A stretch of 64,000 nt of DNA, from contig NZ_JAUYNX010000016.1 in the NCBI RefSeq assembly GCF_030704825.1, forward strand, positions 186,001 to 250,000, read 5' to 3'. A model generated the notes under the pieces. It ran no database searches, was not told where the DNA came from, and saw only the letters and a program-made list of their open reading frames with translations. Shown here piece after piece: positions 56,247 to 64,000 of this stretch; position 1 is the stretch's first letter; each line of letters opens with the position of its first letter. Source of the stretch: Brevundimonas sp. (GTDB taxonomy: Bacteria > Pseudomonadota > Alphaproteobacteria > Caulobacterales > Caulobacteraceae). The position numbers and the translations under genes were made by a program.

Positions 56247-58847
56247 TCAGCCCGTGGCGGCCATGGGTTCGTCGCCCGACTCGAGGACGGCCCGCATCGC
56301 TTCCAGCAATTCCGTGAGCTGCAGCGGCTTGGCCACGCAGGCGTCCATGCCGGCCTTGAGGTATTCGGCGACCTGGTAGGACATCACATTGGCCGTCAGC
56401 GCGATGATCGGCGTGCGCGGACGGCCGGTCTCGATTTCGAGTTCGCGCAGGCGCCGCGTGGCCGTGGGTCCGTCCATCCGCGGCATCTGCACGTCCATCA
56501 GGATCAGGTCCCAGACGTCGTGTTCCCACGCCTCGATCGCCTCGACGCCGTCGTCGACCACCCGAAGATCGACGCCCAGCTGGTGCAGCAGGGTCTTGAG
56601 CACCAGCTGGTTCACCCGGTTGTCCTCGGCGGCCAGGACGCGCAGGCCCGAGGCGCCGGCGGCGATCTGCCGCGCGCCCTCCGGGGCGGGGGTCGCGGCG
56701 GCGACATCCGAAAGCCGCCGCAACGGCAGGCCGACCGTGAACCGGCTGCCCCCGCCCGGCTCGCTGACCACGGACAGGTCGCCGCCCATCAGCGCGACGA
56801 GATCGCGGGTGATCGCCAGCCCCAGCCCCGTGCCGCCGTAGCGGCGGGTCGTGGAGGCGTCGACCTGGGTGAATTTGTCGAACAGGGCCGCCAGCCGGTC
56901 CTCGGGTATGCCGATGCCGGTGTCGCTGACGCTGATCCGCAGGGCCCCGTCCTGGCGCGAGGCGTCGACCCGCACCTCGCCGCTCTCGGTGAATTTCAGC
57001 GCATTGGCGATCAGGTTGTAGAGAATCTGGCGCACCCGGGTCGGATCGCCCCGATAGACGCCTGCGGCGTCCGGCGCGATCGTCAGGGCGAATGACAGGC
57101 CCTTCTTGTTGGCGATGGCCGTGAATCCGGAATGGGCCCCCTGCACCAGCCGGCCCAGATCGAAGGCGACTTCCTCCAGTTCCAGCTTGCCCGCCTCGAT
57201 CTTCGACAGATCCAGAATGTCGTTGAGGATCGCCAACAGGTTCTCGCCGGACTCCCGGATGACCTCCAGCCGGTCCTTCTGCGCGCCGGACAGCCGATCC
57301 ATGGCCATGGCCTGGACCATGCCGAGCACCCCGTTCAGCGGCGTGCGGATTTCATGGCTCATGGTGGCCAGGAAGTTGGACTTGGCGCTGTTGGCGGCGT
57401 CCGCCTCGGCCTTGGCGTCGCGCAGGTCGGCCGCGATCCGCTCCAGTTCGCGCGCCCTCCGCTCGACGGTGGTGACGTCGTGGGCCGTCAGAATCCAGCC
57501 GCCGTCGGCCAGCGGCTTGCCTTCGTCGCAGATGAGCCGGCCGCCGAAGGCGGTGCGTTCGACGGTGAAGGGCGTCCGGGTGCGGAAATGCTCCCGCATC
57601 GAGGCGGCCGCCTCGCTCGACCAGTCGCCGCCGGCGATCATGGCCTGCATGCAGGCGGCGGACCCGGACCCGGGACGGGTCAGGCCCTGCGGCGTCGACG
57701 ATCCTTCCCAGAAGCGGCCATTGCTGGCGACGATGCGCAGATCCGGGTCGAGAATCAGGACGCCGGCGCCGATCGCTTCCAGCAGGGGCGGCGGCAGATC
57801 GGTGGCGGCGCACCCCGCGGCCGGCGCGTGTTCGGCCGCGCGACGGCGGGACGGGGAGGGGACGTCGCCCGCGCCGTCGCGCTGCAGCAACTGGCGGGCG
57901 ACGCCGGTCAGCACGCCGCCGCGGTTCACCACGGCCCAGGTCGGCAGGGCGTCGACCACCCCCGACAACCGGCCCTTGGCCGCGAACCGTGCGCGGAAGG
58001 CCCCGGCGTCGATCAGATCGTGCGCCTCCAGGACCGCCCGCCCCACCAGGACCACGCCCCCGGTGGCTCCCATGGCCAGGGCGACCTGTCCGGCGAAGTC
58101 GCCCATCACGCCGAAGAAGCGGCGCACCGCGTTCACGCACCGGGGATCGGCCCCGGTGCGGGCGTACAGAATCACCTCGAGCGGCGACAGGCCCGGCGCC
58201 GGCCCCCCTTCGGCGGTGATCAGGGCGTCGTTCACCTGGGCCAGCCCGGGCCAGGACAGCAGCCGCTCGTACGACACCCGGCCGTAGATCCTGGCCAGTT
58301 CGTTGAGAAGGGCGATCTCCGCGGCGTCGGCGGGGGCGAAGGCCAGATGGCCCGCCTCCGTATCGATCGCCCGGCATCCCGACTCGCTGATCTCGACCGC
58401 CGAAACCCCCAGTCCGTCATCGCAGCTGACCACCGCGTAGCGGCCGGGCTGCAACCGGCAAGGGCCGCCCGGCGTCGTGGTGATCGCCATGAAATCGTCG
58501 GCCGACAGCCATTCGAGCGCCAGCGCCCAGGCCGCCGCATCGTTCACGACCGTGATGTCGGTGAATCCGAACGCCGCCTTCAGCTCCGGGATCGACACCG
58601 TCCAGCCTGACTGGGTCACGACGAAGGCGTCGCCCGAGACCGGCGCGGCGACCGAAAGGCCGAGCCGGGCCGGCGGCCCGTCGGCCAGATCAGACAGATA
58701 GCGCTCGAACGCCTCCACCGGACCGGCGACGTCGGCGACGGCCAGTTCGAAATAGGCCGACATCACCGGCGCGCCGGACGCGTCGACGTCCAGCAGGGCG
58801 AATCTGCACGAGTTCGCGTTGATTTCCGCAAGCAGGCCGTAGGCCAA
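56247..58847 (-). CDS. Glucokinase-like domain fused to hybrid histidine kinase
   Basis: This 866-residue protein has residues 1 to about 335 matching bacterial glucokinase (Glk). Its predicted glucose ligands are all kept: N102/D103 (TVVNDAAAWALALEWL), E164 and H167 (TEAGHLAFAP) and E194 (SYERLLSWPGL). They align at a constant offset with E. coli N99, D100, E157, H160 and E187. The ATP loops are lost: DIGGTN is replaced by EINANS (residues 8-13), and GTGLG has become DDGLG. A PAS-like domain (about 350-460), HisKA (SHEIRTPLNGVLG, H498), HATPase and a receiver (AAEDNRVNQL, D785) follow. The start is TTG 58847 behind GGAGGG at 5-base spacing. It is cytoplasmic, with no membrane helix. Sugar sensing is inferred. 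Confidence 0.9.
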   Translation of the reverse strand: MAYGLLAEINANSCRFALLDVDASGAPVMSAYFELAVADVAGPVEAFERYLSDLADGPPARLGLSVAAPVSGDAFVVTQSGWTVSIPELKAAFGFTDITVVNDAAAWALALEWLSADDFMAITTTPGGPCRLQPGRYAVVSCDDGLGVSAVEISESGCRAIDTEAGHLAFAPADAAEIALLNELARIYGRVSYERLLSWPGLAQVNDALITAEGGPAPGLSPLEVILYARTGADPRCVNAVRRFFGVMGDFAGQVALAMGATGGVVLVGRAVLEAHDLIDAGAFRARFAAKGRLSGVVDALPTWAVVNRGGVLTGVARQLLQRDGAGDVPSPSRRRAAEHAPAAGCAATDLPPPLLEAIGAGVLILDPDLRIVASNGRFWEGSSTPQGLTRPGSGSAACMQAMIAGGDWSSEAAASMREHFRTRTPFTVERTAFGGRLICDEGKPLADGGWILTAHDVTTVERRARELERIAADLRDAKAEADAANSAKSNFLATMSHEIRTPLNGVLGMVQAMAMDRLSGAQKDRLEVIRESGENLLAILNDILDLSKIEAGKLELEEVAFDLGRLVQGAHSGFTAIANKKGLSFALTIAPDAAGVYRGDPTRVRQILYNLIANALKFTESGEVRVDASRQDGALRISVSDTGIGIPEDRLAALFDKFTQVDASTTRRYGGTGLGLAITRDLVALMGGDLSVVSEPGGGSRFTVGLPLRRLSDVAAATPAPEGARQIAAGASGLRVLAAEDNRVNQLVLKTLLHQLGVDLRVVDDGVEAIEAWEHDVWDLILMDVQMPRMDGPTATRRLRELEIETGRPRTPIIALTANVMSYQVAEYLKAGMDACVAKPLQLTELLEAMRAVLESGDEPMAATG

Positions 58848-58942
58848 TGACGCCCTCCCAAACAGCGTCTTGTTGCGGGCAGTTGGCCATGACGTGGATA
58901 AGGAAGGGTTACCGCTACCATCCGGCGGCCGCGTCGTGCGGT

Positions 58943-59554
58943 TCAGGCGTAGTTGAAGCTCACCGAGATGCGTTCGCTCTTCGCGGCGTTGGGCGGCACC
59001 TCGTGGCGCAGCCAGCTTTCCCACATCAGCACCGTCCCCGCGGCGGGGGCCAGGTAGACGAACGGCCGCTCGGCCTCCGGCGCGTCGGCGTGGACGGCGG
59101 GTCGGGCCATCATCATCGGCAGGCGCGGGTCTTCCAGCTTCAGGGCCGACGCGCCGTCGGGGACCTCGACATAGAGCGTGCCGCTCAGGAAGGCGTGGGG
59201 ATGGATGTGGCCGCTGTGGCCGCCGCCGGGCTTGAGGATGTTGACCCACAGGCTGTCGAGCCGGGGCCGGCGGGCCAGGTCGAAATTCAACGCCTTCGCA
59301 TAGAGCAGGGCGTGGCGGTCCAGATGCCGCTTCAGCTCGGCGAACTCGGGCAGGCGCTGCGGCAGGTCCGTCAGCGAGCCATAGGAGGTGTAGCCGCGAT
59401 AGCCGTGCTCCCGGCACCAGGCCCGGCCGGCATGGTCCTCGACCGACAGCATGCGGCAGGCTTCGGCCAGGCCGGCGTTGAAGGCGGCGAAGCCGGGGGA
59501 GGCGGCCAGCGTGGCCTCATAGACCTGGGTGACGAACAACGGGCGCAGGGACAT
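58943..59554 (-). CDS. TIGR02466-type 2OG-Fe(II) oxygenase
   Basis: This 203-residue protein belongs to a small family of predicted 2-oxoglutarate/iron dioxygenases. Iron ligands are likely in HSGHIHPHAFLSGTLYVEVPDG (H-x-H type) and the distal histidine of WLRHEVPPN, followed by the 2OG-binding arginine in SERISVSFNYA. The double-stranded beta-helix spacing is right. The substrate is unknown; some relatives act on amino acids. It lies between the N6-type methyltransferase gene and the sensor kinase, all on one strand, 29 and 95 bases apart. Confidence 0.82.
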   Translation of the reverse strand: MSLRPLFVTQVYEATLAASPGFAAFNAGLAEACRMLSVEDHAGRAWCREHGYRGYTSYGSLTDLPQRLPEFAELKRHLDRHALLYAKALNFDLARRPRLDSLWVNILKPGGGHSGHIHPHAFLSGTLYVEVPDGASALKLEDPRLPMMMARPAVHADAPEAERPFVYLAPAAGTVLMWESWLRHEVPPNAAKSERISVSFNYA

Positions 59555-59583
59555 GCGGGCTCTCTAGCGCAAGGGGTCGGCGA

Positions 59584-60342
59584 TCAGAAGGGCAGGGCGG
59601 CCTCGCCCCTCAGGATCGCCTCCGCCTCCGCCGTATGTTTGGCGCCCGAACGGTCGTGCAGCACCAGAGGCGGCAACATACGTAGCGGCGCCCGGCCGGT
59701 TCTGATCGCCTGGACCACCACCCGTTTCGCGGGTTCGTCCGTATACGGATGAACGGCCCGGATGGCGAACGAGCCGGCCTTCTCGCCCAGCAGGGCCAGC
59801 AGGTCGGCCAGCCGGTCGGCGCGGTGAATCACCACGATCCGCCCGCCCTCGCGCACGGCCTTCAGCAGGAAGCCGGTCCAGGCCTTCAGCCCGTCGTCGG
59901 CCATCCACGCCCCGCGCTTGCCCGGCGAGGGCGCGCGCAGGGCGGCCGGGTCGTCGAAGAAGGGCGGATTGCTCACGGCCCAGTCGAAGGGCTCCACCTC
60001 CAGCTCCCGGAACCCCGCCGCCACGTCGCCGGTCAGGATCGTGGCCTGCGCCCCGTTCAGCGCCGCGTTCTCACGCGCCAGCGCCGTCAGCGCCGGATCG
60101 CGCTCCAGCCCGGTCAGGACGGCGCCGGGCCGCCGCGCGGCGATCTGCATCAGCACCGCGCCCGCGCCGCAGCCGGCCTCGATCACCCGTTGCCCGGGCG
60201 CAGCGGCCACCGCCGCCGCCAGCAGGGCCGCGTCCATGCCCGCGCGATATCCCGTCGCCGGCTGGCGCAGCCGGACGCGACCGCCCAGCAGGGCGTTCTC
60301 GACGATCCCGGCGTCGTCGGGCGGAGATGGTGCGACGGTCAC
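59584..60342 (-). CDS. N6-adenine-type methyltransferase (TrmN6-like)
   Basis: This 252-residue SAM enzyme has motif I VIEAGCGAGAVLMQIAAR and the catalytic N-P-P-F motif in FDWAVSNPPFFDDPAALRAPSPGKRGAW, which marks methylation of an amino group on adenine. Length and layout fit the tRNA1(Val) A37 N6-methyltransferase family. The start is GTG 60342. It opens a likely operon with the 2OG oxygenase and the fused kinase, and is divergent from ispB. Confidence 0.85.
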   Translation of the reverse strand: MTVAPSPPDDAGIVENALLGGRVRLRQPATGYRAGMDAALLAAAVAAAPGQRVIEAGCGAGAVLMQIAARRPGAVLTGLERDPALTALARENAALNGAQATILTGDVAAGFRELEVEPFDWAVSNPPFFDDPAALRAPSPGKRGAWMADDGLKAWTGFLLKAVREGGRIVVIHRADRLADLLALLGEKAGSFAIRAVHPYTDEPAKRVVVQAIRTGRAPLRMLPPLVLHDRSGAKHTAEAEAILRGEAALPF

Positions 60343-60447
60343 GCGGCTTGACCCTTCATGGACCGATCACCATTGTGCGCCGCATCGTCGCCGGGCAAGG
60401 CGGCGGCTGGATTTTCGGGCGTGATTCTCCCCCGCGCCGCCGTTTCG

Positions 60448-61476
60448 ATGAGTTTCCCGTTGGACGCTGTCCCTGTCGCCGACCCCCGTTCCAAGGGCAG
60501 CGTCGAGCCGCTCGTCCGGCTCGCGTCGCGCGACATGGCGACCGTCGACGCCCTGATCCTCGAGCGGATGCAGTCGCAGGTGCCGGTCATCCCCCTGCTG
60601 GCCGAACACCTGGTCTCGGCCGGAGGCAAGCGGCTGCGGCCCCTGCTGACCCTCGCCGCGGCGCGGGCCTCGGGCGCGACCGGCGATATCGCCGCCCCGG
60701 TCAAGCTGGCCGCCGCGGTCGAGTTCATCCACACGGCCACCCTGCTGCACGACGACGTGGTCGACAGCTCGGACCTGCGCCGCGGCAAGGTCGCGGCCCA
60801 TCTGATCTGGGGCGCCCCCTCCAGCGTCCTGGTCGGCGACTTCCTGTTCGCCCGCGCCTTCGAACTGATGGTCGAGACCGGCCGGATGCGGGCCCTGGGC
60901 ATCCTCGCCCGCGCCTCCAGCGTCATCTCGGAGGGCGAGGTGCTGCAGCTGACCCGCGCCCACGACCTGAACCTGGACCAGGACACCTATCTGCGCATCA
61001 TCTCGGCCAAGACCGCCGAACTGTTCGCCGCCGCCGCCGAGGCCGGAGCTGTCGGCGCCGACGCCGACGAGGACGCGGTCCAGGCGCTGCGGGCCTATGG
61101 CCTGAACCTCGGCCTGGCCTTCCAGCTGGCCGACGACGCCCTCGACTACGGCGGCCAGTCCGAGGTGCTGGGCAAGAACGCCGGCGACGACTTCCGGGAG
61201 GGCAAGGTCACCCTGCCCCTGCTGCTGGCCGCCGCCCGCACGCGCGGCCGCGAGGACGCCTTCTGGGACCGCACCATCAACCAGGGCCAGCGCACCGAGG
61301 ACGACTTCCGCCGCGCCCGCGAACTGGTGGTCGGCACGGGCGCGGTCGGTTCGACGCTCGACCTCGCCTGGGAATACGCCGCCGCCGCCCGGGATTCGCT
61401 CGGGCCGCTTCCGCAAGGCGACTGGCGCTCGGCGCTGGAGCAGGTCGCGGACTTCGCGGTCAGCCGGGCGGCCTGA
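60448..61476 (+). CDS. ispB: Polyprenyl diphosphate synthase
   Basis: This 342-residue prenyl elongase makes the side chain of ubiquinone. Both aspartate-rich motifs are present: LLHDDVVDSSDLRRG and QLADDALDYGG. GGKRLRPLLTLAAAR and GDFLFARAFELMVETG are family blocks. Chain length (probably C40-C50 in this lineage) is not fixed by these motifs. I placed the start at ATG 60448 (MSFPLDAVPV); earlier in-frame codons overlap the divergent gene. VapC is convergent, 3 bases away. Confidence 0.94.
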   Translation: MSFPLDAVPVADPRSKGSVEPLVRLASRDMATVDALILERMQSQVPVIPLLAEHLVSAGGKRLRPLLTLAAARASGATGDIAAPVKLAAAVEFIHTATLLHDDVVDSSDLRRGKVAAHLIWGAPSSVLVGDFLFARAFELMVETGRMRALGILARASSVISEGEVLQLTRAHDLNLDQDTYLRIISAKTAELFAAAAEAGAVGADADEDAVQALRAYGLNLGLAFQLADDALDYGGQSEVLGKNAGDDFREGKVTLPLLLAAARTRGREDAFWDRTINQGQRTEDDFRRARELVVGTGAVGSTLDLAWEYAAAARDSLGPLPQGDWRSALEQVADFAVSRAA

Positions 61477-61479
61477 CAG

Positions 61480-61893
61480 CTAGCACCTGATCGCGGCTCC
61501 GTGTCTTTCAGCCGCGAAGTCGAGCAACGGCCGGTCGCGGGTCATGAGCCGGTATCTGTTGGCGCGCGCCGTCGCGGCGATGATGCGGTCGGCCGGATCG
61601 CGGAGCCTTGGCGCGTTCAGTTCGGTCGCGGCGACTAAAATCGCGGGAGACAGCCCGGCGCAGTCTATTCCCGCCTCCACCAACCCTTCGAACCAATTCA
61701 GCGCCGGCATGGCCAGAACGATCCGCTGTTTGGACGCCAGCATGCCGACCTCCCACGCCGTGATCGGCGACACGAGGACGGCGATCCCGGCGGAGAGGGT
61801 CGATCGGACTTCGTCCAACGCCGGTGCTTTCATCTCCCCGGCCGCGAGCCAGAGCGCCGCGCAGGTGTCGAGCAAAATGGGACGGTCAGTCAC
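61480..61893 (-). CDS. vapC: PIN-domain toxin (VapC-like)
   Basis: This 137-residue PIN ribonuclease has the acidic active-site pattern: LLDTCAALWLAAGE (first Asp), the conserved Glu in ITAWEVGML, RDPADRIIAATAR and LMTRDRPLLDF. These are the usual four acidic positions. The start is GTG 61893, overlapping the stop of the upstream HTH gene by 8 bases, the common antitoxin-toxin coupling. Members cleave tRNA or rRNA. The target here is unknown. Confidence 0.9.
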   Translation of the reverse strand: MTDRPILLDTCAALWLAAGEMKAPALDEVRSTLSAGIAVLVSPITAWEVGMLASKQRIVLAMPALNWFEGLVEAGIDCAGLSPAILVAATELNAPRLRDPADRIIAATARANRYRLMTRDRPLLDFAAERHGAAIRC

Positions 61894-62329
61894 GCTCCGC
61901 GTCCCAGACCTCCCCCGTCGGGTCCGTCAGATCCACGCCCGGCATGATCGTGACCGTGCCGCCAAGTCGTTCCCGAATGCGATCCAGGATGAAACGGCCG
62001 CGATCCTCTTCGACGGGTTCCTGGCCATGCTGAAACGGCGCGCCCTTTTCCGCGACCCCGACGTCCGAAGCGCTGGACAGCCCGCCGGGTTCAACGCCCA
62101 GGATGGCGGCGAGCATCGTCAACCTTCCGGGGCGAGGGCGCGTCTTTCCGGACAGCCACTTTCGGACCGCCTCGACCGTGACGGGTTCACGGAAGCGACG
62201 CCCCATCTCGTCGCGGATCCAAAGCGACCGGTCTTGATCCAGCGGCGGGACGCCGGCCTTGTCGCAAGCGTCTCGCAGCCGGGCGGCGAACGCCAGATGG
62301 GGGGCCGTCGTCTGCAGTCGCCGGGTCAC
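61886..62329 (-). CDS. HTH-type antitoxin partner of VapC
   Basis: This 147-residue protein has a helix-turn-helix with FREPVTVEAVRKWLSGKTRPRPGRLTMLAAILGVEPGGL, like phage-repressor/XRE domains. A C-terminal segment (RGRFILDRIRERLGGTVTIMPGVDLTDPTGEVWDAE) probably binds the toxin. Most VapC toxins pair with AbrB, Phd or RHH antitoxins, so an XRE-type partner is less usual. The start is GTG 62329; GC content and codon choice are slightly low. The role is inferred from the overlap with vapC. Confidence 0.75.
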   Translation of the reverse strand: MTRRLQTTAPHLAFAARLRDACDKAGVPPLDQDRSLWIRDEMGRRFREPVTVEAVRKWLSGKTRPRPGRLTMLAAILGVEPGGLSSASDVGVAEKGAPFQHGQEPVEEDRGRFILDRIRERLGGTVTIMPGVDLTDPTGEVWDAERD

Positions 62330-62396
62330 GGCCTTCGCTTCAACTGTGAACGTCCGTCACCCTATCATAAGCCGGCGATACAATCAAAAGGCGATT

Positions 62397-63680
<1,284 letters not shown>

Positions 63681-64000
63681 CTATTCGACGCCCGCCTCGG
63701 CCTGACCGGTCCGGGACTGGTGCCCGAGAAAGATTTCCACCTCGGGATGGGCGGCGGCGAAGCGGCGCAGGCGTTCGAAGGAGGTCGCCGCATCGACGCG
63801 GGCGCCGGGGGCGACGGGCTGGGGCATGGCCTGTTCCCAGCCCAGCCGGGTATGGGCCGCGTCGCCGACGATCAGCTTCGGACCGTCGGTCGCATTGACC
63901 AGATAGGCGGTCGAGCCGGGCGAGTGCCCGGGCACATGGATCGCCCAGATCGAGCCGTCCCCGAAAATGTCCAGAACTCCCGCGAAGCCGTCGTCCGGAT
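63681..64000 (-). CDS. MBL-fold hydrolase, 5' part outside window
   Basis: Only the C-terminal 106 residues are in view; the frame runs off the right edge. The visible part has VLDIFGDGSIWAIHVPGHSPGSTAYLVNATDGPKLIVGDAAHTRLGW, with the late histidine and metal-bridging aspartate of AHL-lactonase-like metallo-beta-lactamase proteins, and FLGHQSRTGQAEAGVE at the end. The first HxHxDH motif lies upstream, outside the window. A quorum-quenching or general esterase role is possible; the sequence cannot decide. Confidence 0.8.
   Translation of the reverse strand, partial: PDDGFAGVLDIFGDGSIWAIHVPGHSPGSTAYLVNATDGPKLIVGDAAHTRLGWEQAMPQPVAPGARVDAATSFERLRRFAAAHPEVEIFLGHQSRTGQAEAGVE

Noticed and set aside
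58848..59417. In-frame upstream extension of the glucokinase-like kinase, adding about 190 codons.
   Set aside because: It would overlap the 2OG oxygenase gene in another frame; the TTG start with GGAGGG fits the Glk N-terminal alignment exactly.

Overview
The window is a 64 kb piece of a GC-rich alphaproteobacterial chromosome. Several signs point to Caulobacteraceae, probably close to Brevundimonas. These are the tig-clpP-clpX-lon order, a methionine synthase split into two genes, an orphan cobS, a TonB-dependent receptor with a VVVTGSRI-type plug start, and candidate EcfG-type and sigma-32-type promoters. The genus is inferred from gene content and style; no marker gene settles it. I saw no rRNA, tRNA, CRISPR array, prophage or intact insertion sequence.

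Layout. 1-2.3 kb: a higBA toxin-antitoxin pair, an unknown gene with a nuclease-like motif, and a CobS-type AAA+ ATPase. 2.4-6.1 kb: a four-gene efflux operon (TetR regulator, HlyD adaptor, ABC ATPase, ABC-2 permease) behind a perfect 20-bp palindrome. 6.1-9.5 kb: an Ohr/OsmC protein, an AraC-type regulator, a secreted HExxH protein, then a divergent DnaJ-like/BolA pair. 9.5-16.5 kb: a hybrid histidine kinase, an RcnB-like secreted protein, an ATP-dependent DNA ligase, an unknown Cys-rich protein, an MscS channel and threonine aldolase. 16.6-18.8 kb: one gene coding a fused EgtB-EgtD ergothioneine enzyme. 18.8-20.5 kb: small stress-type proteins and an MBL hydrolase. 20.6-29.1 kb: the proteostasis block tig, clpP, clpX and lon, with small genes between them. 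29.1-39.4 kb: mostly housekeeping genes (pirin, aroC, a J-domain-derived protein, pdxH, a uridine-kinase-like gene, an acyl-CoA ligase and others). 39.6-42.7 kb: a TonB-dependent receptor. 43.4-50.3 kb: a methionine-cycle operon read leftward (SahR-like ArsR/methyltransferase regulator, metF, metH N-terminal half, metH C-terminal half, a methyltransferase). A palindromic repeat element sits between the two metH halves. 50.4-56.2 kb: an EF-hand protein, a 2-hydroxyacid dehydrogenase, EttA, a hicAB pair with an unusually long HicB, and a divergent SDR/TetR pair. 56.2-60.3 kb: a hybrid histidine kinase whose N-terminal third is a glucokinase-like domain, behind a 2OG-Fe(II) oxygenase and an N6-adenine-type methyltransferase. 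60.4-64 kb: a polyprenyl diphosphate synthase, a PIN-toxin/HTH-antitoxin pair, aspartate aminotransferase and a truncated MBL-fold gene at the edge.

The strongest candidate for an undescribed system is the glucokinase-histidine kinase fusion at 56247-58847. Its predicted glucose-binding residues are kept, but both ATP-phosphate loops are degraded, so the enzyme fold looks recycled as a sugar sensor that drives a PAS-HisKA-HATPase-REC relay. Next in interest are the EgtB-EgtD fusion, the inverted-repeat element at the split metH junction, the double palindrome over the sahR-like start, and the hicAB operator array.
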